Shown piece by piece: positions 43,165 to 55,110 of a stretch of 64,000 nucleotides of DNA. A program made the position numbers and the translations under genes. Below the pieces are notes generated by a model that was not told the DNA's origin, did not search any database, and saw only the letters and a program-made list of their open reading frames with translations. The DNA is from Chrysoporthe austroafricana (taxonomy: Eukaryota; Ascomycota; Sordariomycetes; Diaporthales; Cryphonectriaceae). The DNA lies in NCBI GenBank assembly GCA_001051155.2, contig JYIP02000004.1:2970383-3034382 (forward strand), given 5' to 3'. Position 1 is the first letter of the stretch. Every line of letters begins with the position of its first letter.

Positions 43165-43658
43165 GGGGCTTTGATGCGCCTTGGTGCGCCTCGGCACCTG
43201 GTCGGAACCGGGAGTTGTCTCCGCTGGTGTGGCCCATGGGAGGTTTCTCCGAGGTGTATGTAGGTAGGGTAGCGTAGCATATCAGAAAGAATCGTATGAT
43301 GCGTTATATTCCGAACCTCTAGGGGATAGGCCCGCGCAGAAGGCGAGCAGTATAGACAGTGACCCTCTCCTATCGACACAAACCAGACAGCACAGCACAC
43401 CATAGCACACCATAGCATGCTCAGCAAACACGTATCTACATCACACCACATCACATCACCCCACCCCGTCCCGCCCCATGACTGGACGCCGAGTAGCGAT
43501 GCCCCCCGTTCGTCCGCCCACACAAAGTCCCCGCTGGAGGAGGTGTCCACACTCCCTCCCCCGTTTTCCTCCGCCCGGCCGAGCTGTGCGGAGCCTCACC
43601 TCCGAAGCCCGAAGATCCGGGCGACCCAGGACCACAGGTAAGAGGACCAACCATATAG
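43165..43658. other. Spacer between convergent gene ends
   Basis: 3' flanks of the transporter and beta-glucosidase genes. No gene seen. Confidence 0.55.
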
Positions 43659-43819
43659 TCAGCTCTTCTTCTTGATGAGGCTGTCGAAGAGCGGCTTGAG
43701 GCTCCGCGCGCTCTTCTTGGGGTAGCGCTTCTGGTCGTTCTCGTAGTCCACGAACGTGACGCCGACTGGTTTGTGTGTTAGAAAGCGACCGGAAAGAAGG
43801 AAAAAGGAAAAAGGAAAAG

Positions 43820-43858
<39 letters not shown>

Positions 43859-43906
43859 ACCCACCCACCCCCCCCCCCCCCGCGCCCCCNGAGAAAAAAT
43901 AAAAAA

Positions 43907-43993
<87 letters not shown>

Positions 43994-44019
43994 AGCTCAC
44001 ATCTCGTCTCGTAGCCCTC

Positions 44020-44052
<33 letters not shown>

Positions 44053-45394
44053 CAGGTACCCCTTGACGTTGACGCCGTCGTCCTGCGCGGCCTGGGCCAT
44101 GGCGCGCACGTAGCCGTCGAAGTAGGCGACGCGGAAGTCGTCCTCGACGATCTCGGCCAGCGCCATGTCGTTCTCGCCCTTGAGGCTCGTGCCGTTCTCG
44201 GTCACGTAGATCTTGGGGCGGCCGTACCGCCGCGACAGCCAGCCCAGCAGCTCGCGGAAGCCGCGCGGGTTGGGCCGCAGCCAGAAGCTCTGCGTCTCGG
44301 GCCCGATGCACTCGCCGCTCTTGCTGTAGAAGAGCGTCTCGAGGTTGCCGAGGAAGTCGTCGGCGGGCGGCTCGCCCTCGCGGTGCCGGATGTAGTTGGC
44401 CGTGTAGTGGTTCATGCCGTAGAAGTCGTTGCTGCCGCGGACCAGCGCGGCCTCCTCCTCGGTCCACTCGGGCAGCCGGTCGCCCAGCTGGCGGCGCATC
44501 GACTCCGGGTACCGGCCGAGGTAGATGGGGTCGGCGAACCAGCTGATGGCGAACTCGACCTTGCGCTCGGCGGCCGCGACGTCGCGCGGGTCCTCCGGGT
44601 CCCACGGGTACACGGCGTCGCCGTTGAGCGTGATGCCGATCTCGCCGCCGTCGCGGCGCTTGAAGTCGTCGCGGTACGCGCGCACGGCGCGCCCGTGCGC
44701 CACGAGCAGGTTGTGGCCGACGAGCCACGGCTCGCGCGCCGAGTCGCCCGCGGCGGACTTGGCGCGGTCGCTGCAGCGCCCCGGGGCGAAGTAGCCCGTC
44801 GAGTAGCCCAGGATGGAGCTGCACCACGGCTCGTTGAAGGTGATCCAGTGCTTGCAGCGCGGGATGGCGGCGAAGACGACGCGCGCGTAGTGCTCGAAGT
44901 CGAGCGGGAACTCGGTGCGGCTCAGCAGGCCGCCGTAGCGCCGGTCCAGCTCGTCGGGCAGGTCCCAGTGGTACAGCGTGATGAAGGGCTCGATGCCCGC
45001 GGCGAGCAGGTCGTCGGTGAACTGGCGGTAGTGGTCCAGCCCTTTCTGGTTGACGGGGTCGCCGCGGCCGCCGAGCGGGATGATGCGCGACCACGACAGC
45101 GAGAAGCGGTACGCCGTCGCGCCCAGCGACTTGAGCAGCGCGATGTCCTCGGCCGTGCGGTTGTAGCTGTCGCAGGCCACCACGCCGCTGGACCCGTCCG
45201 CGATCTTGCCCGGGATCGCGCAGAACGTGTCCCAGATCGACGGGCCGCGGCCGTCCTTGTCGACGGCGCCTTCGACCTGGTATCTGGGGGGGGGGGGCTT
45301 CTCAGCCTGGTGTTCCGGCAGAAGAAGGGGAGGGGGGGAAGGGTACTCACGACGCCGTGGCGAAGCCCCACAGGAAGTCTGAGGGCAGAGACAT
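43659..45394 (-). CDS. Glycoside hydrolase family 1 beta-glucosidase
   Basis: Exons 45394-45351, 45283-44001 and 43765-43659 give 477 residues, the usual family size. The start is MSLPSDFLWGFATASYQVEG, without a signal peptide, so it is cytosolic. Motifs: acid/base Glu in WITFNEPWC, nucleophile Glu in KIYVTENGTS, and aglycone/glycone residues in NHYTANYI and WSLMDNFEWAEGY. It cleaves beta-glucosides, such as cellobiose taken up by transporters, giving glucose. The 235-nt second intron contains very long A-runs, a C-run and the only N in the window. The exon ends on both sides are intact, so the coding sequence seems complete. Confidence 0.92.
43819..43991. other. Homopolymer block with an ambiguous base inside a GH1 intron
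   Basis: About 39 A, then a CCCACC/C-run, an N at 43890, and about 80 further A. Homopolymers of this length are unreliable in assemblies; the N marks an unresolved point, so the real intron length is uncertain. Confidence 0.85.
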
Positions 45395-47526
45395 GATGAG
45401 ATGGCCGACAGCTGCTCTCCGGGGCCGTGCAGGGTATCTATCGTCTTGGTGCCTACGCTGCGAGCCCAGCGATGCTTACGGTTGGCAGTTCAGATGTCGA
45501 AGGAGGAGGCAACCTCTCGACAGAACAACGACCTCGCGAACAGGGAGAACCACAGGGCAGAGGGCCAGGTGGAGGAGGAGGAGGAGGAGGAGGAGAAGGA
45601 GGGAGGGCAGGGCAGGGCAGGGCAGGGCCGGCGACACATATAGGAAGAAGAAGAGAACGACACAAAGTCCTACAAGCAGCCGTCGAAGGAGGCCAGCGAC
45701 GTTCGTTCTAGGGCGAGCAGCAGCACCAGCAGCACCGGGCCCGAAGCGGCAAGATCAGCAGGCCCCCGTCGTGCGTAGATTAGTCCAGAGTGGAACTATT
45801 CTCGTCCCTCGATGACTCGGACCGTGGCGGCCGAGAAGAGCGACCTGGGCATAGCGCACACCACACACAGCCTGGCCTCTCCCCTGCCCTGCCCTGCCTC
45901 TGCCCTCTCTCTGCCCTCTCCGCCTCCCTGGGTACCGAGGCCCAGCCGCACGTCAAGTCACCTGCGCTTGTCCCCCCCCCCCATTATCCTCCGCCGCGAC
46001 GGGGAGGGCCTGGCCTGGGCCCCCCTTTTTCCCTCCTCTGCCCCCACAGGGCGGGCGCGCGGGGGTAGCAGCCTATGCGCCCTCGTTGTCAGGGACGGCC
46101 TCGTGCTCTCCCATCCCGTCCATTGGAGGAGCTTCGCTCTGCCGCTCCATGACTGACGGGGCGTGGGTGGGTGGGTGGGCTGTCACCCAGCCCTGTTGAT
46201 ATTCCCCCTCCCCTCCCTCCGTTGCGGCAGCAACCCGTGAACCCGCCCGCCTACCGCGAAGGGCCCAGGGCACGCGATCGCCGGTCCTCTCTCTTCTCTC
46301 TCTCCCCCTTGGCACCGGGATCTGCTCCCTGGGGGGAGACGAGGAGAGCAGAGAAAAGGGAGCTGGCCTCGCTATCAGCGCTGGGTCTCACATATACCCA
46401 CCCCCCCCCTCTTTTTCCCGACCGCCGTGGGCCTGCGTCCCGGCCCGCCCACCCGCCGACGGCGCTTGTGCCAGGGCGCGCCTAAACCTCGGCAGCAGCA
46501 CGACAGGGCGGCGGCCTGCAGCCCTGCCCCGGCGGGCCTAGCCCACCTTCTTTCTCCTGGCGCCACGAGAGAGAGACAGAGGGAGAGGCGCATAAGATGC
46601 CAGAGCACTGGAACGTGCATGCGGAGGGACGCCGGCGAGGTAGGCTTGCTTTCCCTGCGCCGTCCGGTGCCCGGCGCCTCGCCCCCCGGCGGAGCCGGTT
46701 CGGCCTCGCCATCCGAGTCGTGCTGCAGCACCACAGCGCCCACACCGCCCCCTGCCAGGCCGTCGCGCCGCCGTCGCTGCTACCGGCGGCTGAACTTCGG
46801 CCCATTTTTGGAGGGCGCCCTGAGGGCGGTCTTCGGTACCTCTTCGGGACGCCTGGAGAGAGAGAGCAGCGGAAGCCGGCACCGTGTGGCCTGATGAGGG
46901 CATGGAGGAATCTCTTTCTGTCTATTGAAAATCATCGCAGGGTGGATGAAACTCTGCATCCGCCAGTATTACGCGTCGGATGCCCTATCGAAACCTTGAT
47001 TCGACCTGCAGCCCTTGGGCCCCCTTCACCCCGACCCCCTCCCTCGGACGCCATGCAGTCAAGTCGTGTGGACGGACACGCAGGTTGGGCAAGCCACTTC
47101 CCACCTCGTGCGCCCTGGGTGGAGAGGGCGTCCCCAAAACCGCCACGCCGACCTCTTACGCCTGGGGTCGGACCGCGCCGCCGGACCCATCTCGAACGCA
47201 ACCGCTCGAGCGAGCCGAATGTTCTGTTGCGTTGGGAAAATTTTTTGGATTATTCTCCCCAGGCGCATTCCTCGGAACCCGCCAGTGCTGCGCTTCCACA
47301 TGGTACGGCGGACTGGACTGGGCGGACCTCCTAGCCGTCCGAACTGCGTCTCGAGGCAGGCCAGGCCAGGCCCTCCCTTCCCTAGCTCGTATATCTGTGG
47401 TGTCGTGGCCACAGGTGCGCTCGATTAGGCCAGTTCCCCCAGGATCGTCGGGAGTACAATACACAAAACATCGTAGGAAAAAAATTCCTCCGTCCTCGTA
47501 CAGCACCATCCGGCAGAGCCCCGGTC
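45395..47526. other. GC- and CT-rich intergenic region, no gene supported
   Basis: About 2.1 kb with many overlapping ORFs in several frames. None has recognisable motifs and they are explained by high GC. It holds GGA and GGGCA simple repeats at 45570-45630, and C-runs near 45970 and 46400. Confidence 0.55.
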
Positions 47527-48388
47527 TCACGACTGACTGACGCCTTCCATACGGGCGTCGTCGACATCATCCCGGTCGCCCAGCTTCCTCTTCCCGCCCC
47601 CCGCCGTCGGCGTGCTGGCCCCGGTGCCCCCGTCATCCTTGTACTCCACGACCTCGAACTCGATCCTCGTCGTGCCGTCGGCGCTCTGGCGCGTGCCCCG
47701 GGTGGTCCGCAGGCGCCCGCCAAGGCTGCTGCCCTCCACGATGCTGTCGAACCACGGGATGCTGGTCGTCTCACGGCCGCCCGCCGGCTGCAGAGCAGCA
47801 GTCGAGGCCGCCGCGGCAGGCCCCTCCGCAGTTCCGTCGCCCGGGGCAGGAGACCCAGGGGCACCCCTCGCTCGCACTTCGACCGTCTCGCCCCCGCCCG
47901 GGGAGTCGGGAATCAGTCCCAGGTCCTCCAGGTCCCCCAGGTCCTCGCGACACAGGCTGCCCATGGTGACCTGGATGTAGTCCGCCTCGGTCCGTGGCTG
48001 CTCGGACCAGTACGTCAGTGGCGTGCCGCAGAAGCCACAGAACTGCCGTCTCGAGTGGCCCTCGAGGGGGTTCTCGTAGACCCGCCGTATCTGGGCAGCG
48101 GTCTCATCAGGGAAGAGCGCGTAGGTGGCCGAGTGAAACCAGGTCAGGGGGATGCGGATGTGGGCTGAGAGGGGGCTGGCCTGTGCAATGCCTAGATGTT
48201 AAGTGTCAGTCGGGGGACGCGTCTGGTGTGTTCTGCAGGGAGAGAGCCCAATCTGGCTGCGACATACGATGCGACGCGCCTGTGCCAAAGATGACCTGTG
48301 CGACCTCACTGGCACCCTGGGGAGCTCTGATGAGGTACTGGTTCCTGTGGCAGGCACAAGAACCTCGGAGGGGGCGTTCGAAGCTCAT
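47527..48388 (-). CDS. GFA-domain (glutathione-dependent formaldehyde-activating-like, CENP-V type) protein
   Basis: Two exons, 48388-48268 and 48191-47527, give 261 residues. The start MSFERPLRGSCACHRNQYLI contains the CxC zinc ligands. After the intron come WFHSATYALFP and HSRRQFCGFCGTPLTYW with the CxxC pair, then DYIQVTMGSL. These are the hallmarks of the GFA fold, which binds zinc and often glutathione adducts; many fungal members have no known activity. The last 130 residues are a low-complexity tail with a nuclear-type GGGKRKLGDRDD motif, unusual for the family. A role in detoxification is therefore only one possibility. Confidence 0.82.
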
Positions 48389-49124
48389 GGTGACTACACA
48401 ATCCAGCCGGTCAGGTGGTCAGGTGGTCGTCGAGGTGCAGTAGGAATGCTTAATACAGTCAAAGAGGGGTAGCGTCTGTATGTGTCTGGCGTCCTGTATC
48501 TGTGTCAAGCTGGGAGCTGATGACGGGCTGAACTGTGAAGACGACGTGGTGTCGGCGCTGCCAAATATGAGTGACTGGACAGTGGAAGATGAGGAGAGTC
48601 GACGAATGTTTGATGGGATGTTTGCTCGTCGTCATACCTGGTATGACCTCCAGGCACTCAGCACGGGAATGCAGGCCCCTCTGCTCCACCTGGAGGGGCA
48701 AGTGGGGTTCAATGCTGTGCACGGTACATCACAATATTATGGCACTACTATGTCTTTGGCATGTCACTTCGACTAGTGGCCCGGGGAAGCTCTACTGAAC
48801 ACCCCTGTACCTGGCCAGCCCCGCTGCAGCCCACCTCGAGAGCTGCACGCCGTTTCGAGATGTTTCCTTGCAATGCCTTCGAAATTTCTACCAGCTTCTT
48901 CTTCTTACAACGCGCTTGTCGCTCATCCCTCACCTCATCACCCACCTCTCAGTCTCCGGTGCACTGCAATCCTTGAGTGGAGATTTGCTGGACGAAATCC
49001 TACCTGCCCTGAAGATGGAATACTGTGGCGTGCTGACGATGTTTCAACGAATCCGAGCATCTTAAATAGTTCAATCCCTCACACACCCCCAGACAAGGCC
49101 AGGCAGGCCTGGCGCTCAAACCGC
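48389..49124. other. Intergenic, no gene recognised
   Basis: Upstream flank of the GFA-domain gene and downstream flank of the MDR gene. Short ORFs only. Confidence 0.55.
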
Positions 49125-50198
49125 TCACGACAGGTCCACGACCAGCTTCCTGGCGCTCACCCCCTGGGCCACCAGGTCGACAGCCTCCTGGACGCTCTCG
49201 AGGCCCCTGCCCACCACCTGGGCCTGCGGCATGCACTTCATGCTCCCGTCCGCCAGCGCGCCCGCGAGCCAGTCCACCCACACGGCGCGCCCGCACGCGT
49301 CCGCCGTGATGTCCATGACCGCGCTGCAGCTCATCTCCACGCCCGCGGGCAGGTCCAGCGGCGGCAGCAGCCCGGGCGGCACGACGGTCGCGAGGTGGCG
49401 CCGGCCGCCCAGCGCGTCGACGAGCCCCGCGAGCCGGAGCAGCGTGCCGGGGACGCCGGCGAGGTCGAAGCCGAGCATGGCCGCGAACACGCCGGCGGAC
49501 TCGCCCTGGCCCCGCAGCACCGACGCGATCGCCTCCACCGCGCTCTCGTCGTGGTAGTCGAACGTGTAGTCCGCGCCCGCCGCCCGCACCGCCCCGAAGT
49601 TGTGCGGGCTCGCCGTCGCCGCCACCACGTACCCGGCCGCCTTGGCCATCTGCACCGCGCACATGCCCACCGCCGAGCTGCCGCCCCAGACCACCAGCGT
49701 CTTCCCCGTGCTGTTGGGCGCGGTGCCCGCCCGGGGCAGCTGCAGCGCGAGCGTCTCCTTCATGAACAGCGAGTACACCGCCGTGCAGAGCGGCAGCGGC
49801 AGCACCGCCGCCTCCGTGAAGGGCACGTGGTCCGGGATCTTGGCCACCAGGGGCTGGACGGCCGTCGTGTACAGCTGGAACGCCCCGTACTTGGCGCCCT
49901 TGAGCGAGAACGCCGACACCGCGGCGACGACGCGGTCGCCCTTGGCGAAGCGCGTGTTCCGCGGGCCCACCTCGGTCACGACGCCCGCGACGTCGATGCC
50001 CGGGATGCTGGGGTAGTCCTCCGGCTGGAGGAGGATGCCTTGCGCCTGGACCTCGAAGTCCACGATGTTGATGCCCGCGGCGTGCACGCGGAGGACGATC
50101 TCGTCGCCCTCGGGGACGGGCATAGGTGATTCCTTGATGACATAGGGCCGGGCCTTCGGCTCGGTGAGCCACACTGCTTGGTTCTGGGCGGGAGACAT
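49125..50198 (-). CDS. Medium-chain dehydrogenase/reductase (zinc-type ADH superfamily, enoyl-reductase-like)
   Basis: An intronless ORF; I start it at the internal Met MSPAQNQAVWLTEPKARP, which fits the family start, and not at the earlier possible start near 50309. The length of 357 residues is normal. The GroES-like part has INIVDFEVQAQG, YPSIPGIDVAGVV and RFAKGDRVVA. The Rossmann part has VVWGGSSAVGMCAVQMAKAAG, a GGxxxVG nucleotide site, and ends in VSARKLVVDLS. The catalytic zinc Cys of true alcohol dehydrogenases is not evident, so it is closer to the trans-enoyl or quinone reductase type. It uses NAD(P)H; the substrate is unknown. No polyketide synthase lies nearby, so it is not obviously a biosynthetic-cluster gene. 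Confidence 0.85.
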   Translation of the reverse strand: MSPAQNQAVWLTEPKARPYVIKESPMPVPEGDEIVLRVHAAGINIVDFEVQAQGILLQPEDYPSIPGIDVAGVVTEVGPRNTRFAKGDRVVAAVSAFSLKGAKYGAFQLYTTAVQPLVAKIPDHVPFTEAAVLPLPLCTAVYSLFMKETLALQLPRAGTAPNSTGKTLVVWGGSSAVGMCAVQMAKAAGYVVAATASPHNFGAVRAAGADYTFDYHDESAVEAIASVLRGQGESAGVFAAMLGFDLAGVPGTLLRLAGLVDALGGRRHLATVVPPGLLPPLDLPAGVEMSCSAVMDITADACGRAVWVDWLAGALADGSMKCMPQAQVVGRGLESVQEAVDLVAQGVSARKLVVDLS

Positions 50199-50916
50199 TG
50201 CTGCTGTTGTGGTCTTGGAGGCGAGAGTAGGTAGGCAGAGTCGAAGGTGGATAGGTGGATTGCTGTCCAGCGTGCCCCAGCACTCCACCGAGGAGGCACG
50301 GCATGCCACGCTCGTTTATACCTAGATGCCTCCACGCAGTACTTCGCATTCTAGAGAATTCACACCAGGAAGTCTACATAGATTCGGACGAATGCAGACC
50401 GGAACTCCGGCATCGCCTGATCGGGACGATTTCTGCAACCATTTCCGACGAAATCCGAAATCCGAAATCCAGTGCGCGAGCCGCACTTACTACCCTAATA
50501 TCTCACGCTATTGTCAGACTGACCCCGAGGCTGCCGAGATGAGTCGCATTTCAGTGGTATTCATGGGCCAGAGCGGCAGAAGAAACGGTTGAGGCTCTCC
50601 ACACCATCATAAGCCAGCTGCGAGAAGGAGGGCTGGAGGATAATTCAGCCCCCAACTGGGCCTGCCTGGCCCACTCTATCTCTACTAATAGAATAGCATG
50701 AGACTTGTTCAAAGTCAGCATTCATTACATACATACGTCAATCGGCCGAAATCCGTGGGGCAATAGTGGTAGCTAGCTGACAGCTACGCGGCTAGTCTCT
50801 TGTTCCCTTCTGCGGCTAAGACGAGCCCGCTTACAGCAGTAGTACCAACGGCCGGCCCTCCGGCGGGCGCGGGCTCTCGAAGTCCTGCCGGCGCCGGCGA
50901 GCTCTCCTTCACCACC
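50199..50916. other. Intergenic, no gene recognised
   Basis: Promoter side of the MDR gene and 3' flank of the TFIIIC gene. Confidence 0.55.
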
Positions 50917-53900
50917 TTACAGGACCAGCCACGTCTCGGTCAGCGCCCGCGCGCCCTCGTAGTCCCCGTTGGTCAGCGCGAAGGTGCGCAGGTTCACCGC
51001 GCTCTCGTAGACGAACTCGCGCAGCAGCAGCCCGCCCTTCTCCTCGCGGGCCTCCAGCCGCGCCGCGTGGGCGCGGGCCTCGCCGAGCGCGCGGGCGTAG
51101 AACTGCGCCGCGAGGTGGTAGATGCCGAGCAGGTGGTAGCACCGCGCGACGTTGTAGTGCGCCTCGAGCCGCTCCACGACGTCGTCCGAGGCCGCGCGGC
51201 CGCCGTAGTACGCGAACATGTAGTGCATGCCCTGGGCGATGATGAACTGCCGGTTCTCGGCCTGGCGCTTCATCGCGTAGTGCACGTAGGCGATGCCCGT
51301 CGACAGGTTGACCATGGGGTTCTCCGGGTCGAGGGCCGCGGCGCGCAGGAAGTAGTTGAGCGCGTACGTGTAGCTCGTCGACGTGAGGAGGATGTGGCCG
51401 TAGAGCATCAGCAGCGTGACGTCGAGCGCCTCGTGGCGCGGGCCGAGCGCCTCCTCCCGCGGCACCGCCGTGTCCCACGCGCCCGTCGTCCGCTCGGCGA
51501 GGTCGGCCGGCAGCAGCGTCCGGTCCATGGCCTTGATCTGCCGGAGGATGTACTTCTGCGCCGGCCCGGAGGCGTACCAGCTCACGGGCGACTGGCACAC
51601 CCGGCACAGGGCGCTGAAGACGCGGTAGCTGTCCGTCGCCGCGTGGCACGAGCGCATGAAGAAGCGGGCCACGGCCACGCACGTCTCCTCGTCTGCCGCC
51701 TGCACCGCGCACGCCGCCCAGGCGACGTGGATGAGAAAGGTGTTGTCGCTGGACTTGTAGACGATGGAGTCGCGGGCCGACTGGCACACGATGTACGCCT
51801 CCTGTGCCTGTTGCCTGCGGGCCAGGCTGATGGCGTATTCGAGGAAGAGGTCGAGCCACTGGTCGAAGGGGATGCCGCGATGCTCGTGGCGCCGGAGGAC
51901 GGGCCCGGGGCCGCTCTCGTCTTCTCCGGGGGCGAGTTCTGGGCGAAACCATTAGCCACATTACATATCCACAAGAAATCCCACGAGGACATAAACGGAA
52001 CTTACTCTGCTGCAGCCGCTCCGCCATGGCAGCAAGCTCCCTATTGCCCCCCGGCGCCGCCGTCCCCTCCCGCTCGCCCTGCCCATCCTCAGCGGTCCGC
52101 CCCTCCGCGGCCCTCTTCTCGTTCTCCTTGAAAAACGAGCCGTAGCCCATGAAGTTGAGATACTTGTCCCACGGGTAGAACTCCTTGAACGACCGGAAGT
52201 CGTCCACCAGGTCCTGCGCGGCCGCCATCCACTCGTCCTCGGCCTCGACGTCCCCGCGCGCCATGCGCTCCCGCAGCTCCTGCACCTTGTGGTACTTGCC
52301 CCGGAAGCTCTCCGTGACGTTCTGCTCGTACATCTCGCGCTTGGCCTTGCTCGCCATGCGGCGCATGTGCTGCCTGCGCACGCGCTTCGGCCGCTGGCCC
52401 TTCCTCTTCTCCCGCATGACTTTGTCGCGGATCCGCCGCCGCCGCCTGGCCCTGGCCGCCGCCAGGTCCTCCCCCTCGTCGTCGTCCTCGCCGCTGGCGT
52501 CCTCCTCGTCCTCCTCGTGCTCTCGGCGCTGCTCGTCCTCGAGCGCTATGGCCTCGTTCACCAGAAGGAAGGCCTCCTCCTTCTCCTGGTGCGTCTCGTA
52601 CATCTGCGCGAGCTCCAGCCGCGCCTCGATGTTGTCCTCGTCCACCTCGATCGCCCGGAGGAAGAGGTCTTCTGCCGTGGCCTGGTCCTGCATGTCCAGG
52701 TAGCACCTGCCCTTCTGCACGAGCATCTCGGAGTCGACCTCTCCGGTGAGCCGCTCGTAGAACTCGTAGAAGTCCAGCGCGGTGGTGATCCTCCGGCTCT
52801 CGAAGAGCTGGTTGGCCAGCTCCTTGATGACAAAGGGGCTGTCCTCGAAGTATTCATGCACCGACGCGTTCTCGAAACCGGGCGTGGGCGTTAGCCACTG
52901 TAGGTGTCGCGTGGCCTCCTCTTCCTGCCCAAGCTTGAGGCGGTAGATGGCCAGCTTCGCACGGAGGTCCAGAGGCAGCGCGGGGCCGTACATGCCGTAC
53001 GGGAACTTATCCGGGACGTATTCCGGCACCTCCCTCTTCCGGTCCTCCTCCTGGTCCCACTCGCGGTCGTCATCGAATCTGTCCCAGAAGGTCTCGTGCT
53101 GCCGCCCGATCAGCAGCCGCGAGAGCGACCGCAGCGCGAGCGCCGCATCCGAGTACCGCTCGAGGAACGCACACATCTCGACGTAGATGATGACGTCGGA
53201 CCACTCGAAGGTGGCCCGGAGGCGCTGGCCGCCGGCGCGGACGTGCGCGATCGTCAGCTCGTAGAACCCCCGCGCCTTCTCGACGTACTTCCTCGCGTTC
53301 CTTGTGTCGAACGCCGCCTCGGCCATGTTCCGCAGCACCGCCATGTCGTACGGCCGCCGCTGCAGCACCTTGACGTACTCGGCGGCCGCGACGCTCGACC
53401 GCCCGGCCTCGAGCGCGCAGTTCGCCTTGCCGATCCGGGCCTTCATGCTCTTCGGGTTCGCCCGGATCGCGGCGGAGAAGCACATCTGGGCCGTCTCGAG
53501 GTTCCGCTCGCGCCCGCCGGGCGTGGTGTCGTCCAGCGCGAACTGCGCGACCGCCAGCCACCCGTAGAAGTCCCTCGGCCGCAGGTGCGCCGCGAAGCAC
53601 ATGGCCATGATGGCCTCGGCCATCTGCCCGCGCTCCTGGTGGATGCTGCTCAGCATCATCCAGGCGTCGTAGGTCTCGGCGTTCTGCCGGATGACCTCCT
53701 CGACCACCCTGAGCGCCTCGTCTAGGTCCCGTCGCAGCAGCGCGTCCGAGGCCTTGGACAGCAGTATCTTGATCTCGGCGCTCGGCTCCGCAATGTTGCG
53801 GGCGCCACCTCCGACGCGACGGCGTTTGCGCGAACGCCTGCCATCCCCGCGGTCTCCTCGCTTGCGCTGGTTGGTGCCCCGCACTAAGGGATCGATGGCT

Positions 53901-54273
53901 GGGTCGATGAGGTCCACACCATCTTCGTCAACGTCTGAGTCGAATGCGCCGCCCATGGAAGCCTTGAATGCTGCGACGTCGGCATCAAGCTTGGCAATAT
54001 CAGCTTGGAGCCTGAAGTCGTCTGAGTCGGCATCCGAGATCTGGGCATCATCCGCAGCACGGTCTGGCACCTCGAAGTCATCATCATCATCATCGATGAA
54101 GCTGTATGTGATATCAGCTGATGTGTATGTAGATGAAAAACAGCACAAAAGTGGGCGGCGTACTCATCTCGTATTTGAGGTGCCTGCTGCATTGGCTGTA
54201 CAGACAGCACATTGCTGATTGTGGAGGGCGGTTCTGGCGGAGGCGCCAGCAGCTCTCGAAACTCAGCCTCCAT
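50917..54273 (-). CDS. sfc4: TFIIIC subunit Sfc4/Tfc4 (RNA polymerase III factor, TPR protein)
   Basis: Exons 54273-54164, 54101-52006 and 51938-50917 give 1075 residues. The start is taken as MEAEFRELLAPPPEP; an earlier Met at 54306 would add eleven residues. An acidic region with a DIDDDDDDFE-like run leads to a basic patch (RRSRKRRRVGGG). Two arrays of tetratricopeptide repeats follow, the first from about residue 130 (LLRRDLDEALRVVEEVIRQN, YDAWMMLSSIHQERG), split by an acidic-basic linker with QRPKRVRRQHMRRMASKAKR and FYPWDKYLNFMGYG. The second array ends in LTETWLVL. In yeast this subunit of the tauA half of TFIIIC recruits TFIIIB upstream of tRNA and 5S genes. Essential nuclear function is expected. 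Confidence 0.92.
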
Positions 54274-55110
54274 CCTTGCGCTCGTCAGGAACTGTGTATG
54301 TGGCAAGCTGGCAGGCTGAATATTGCTTCCGGCTGGCGCTCTCTATGCTGGCTCGTCGCAGGGGATACCGGCCAAGTGGGAAGTGCGGATTGTCGGATTC
54401 TGGTCGTAGAACGAGCTGCACCTTGTCGCATCCCTAGCGCATATACCCTTTGAATAGGATGCCTCTGAGGCTTGACAGCATGGTTGTGATCACTGTACGC
54501 CGTGTCAAAGTAGATGGATAAACGGTGTTTGGCTCACTTAAGGGTGGAAGTTCGAAGACGGTTCTTGATGAGGAGTGGATGTGAAAGTCTGACCCCACTA
54601 AAAATTGAGGTTGAGTATGAGCTAGAATGACGCCAGGGCGTGGAGATCTGAAATCGGACCAGGGTTTTTGTGGGTCATCAGGACGTCAAAGTACCCTGTG
54701 TCGCTCTACAAATAACGAATCAATAGGGTTCAGCACACTATTACATATCTCCATGGACAGGAACTGTAATTATGAAACCTTTGTCTTGCTGAACAAGACC
54801 GTCTCGCTCTGCGTCCGTCAGTGGGATAGCAAAATAGAACAGCGTCGTGAGTTACCGTTTTGGGATACTCAGGAGCCCCAAATGCCTATTCCTTAAGTTC
54901 CGTGTAGGCCCTTCATTTGTTCCGTTTTTGTTTTTTTTTTAAAAAAAAAAATAAAAAAAATTCAAGAACAGTTGATACAATCAATCTATTACAGAGTCCC
55001 TGCACGGGATCCGCTGGGGATGCACTCGGTATGAACGTGGACAATGTAATGTGCCTACCACGTAGTGGGAGGCTAAACACGGTTCTTTTACACATCTACT
55101 AGTTCTATGC
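54274..55110. other. Intergenic, no gene recognised
   Basis: Promoter of the TFIIIC gene and 3' flank of the HET gene. Includes a T/A homopolymer stretch at 54930-54960. Confidence 0.55.

Noticed and set aside
46597..47334. 245-residue plus-strand ORF in the 45.4-47.5 kb gap
   Set aside because: Pro/Arg-rich with no motif, and competing ORFs of similar length overlap it; not distinguishable from GC-driven chance.
48873..50129. 418-residue plus-strand ORF
   Set aside because: Antisense to the MDR oxidoreductase; His/Arg-rich shadow translation.
37611..50198. Secondary-metabolite gene cluster
   Set aside because: An acyl-CoA synthetase-like enzyme, transporter, GH1 enzyme and enoyl-reductase-like protein lie within 13 kb, but no polyketide synthase, peptide synthetase or terpene cyclase is present and unrelated genes lie between.
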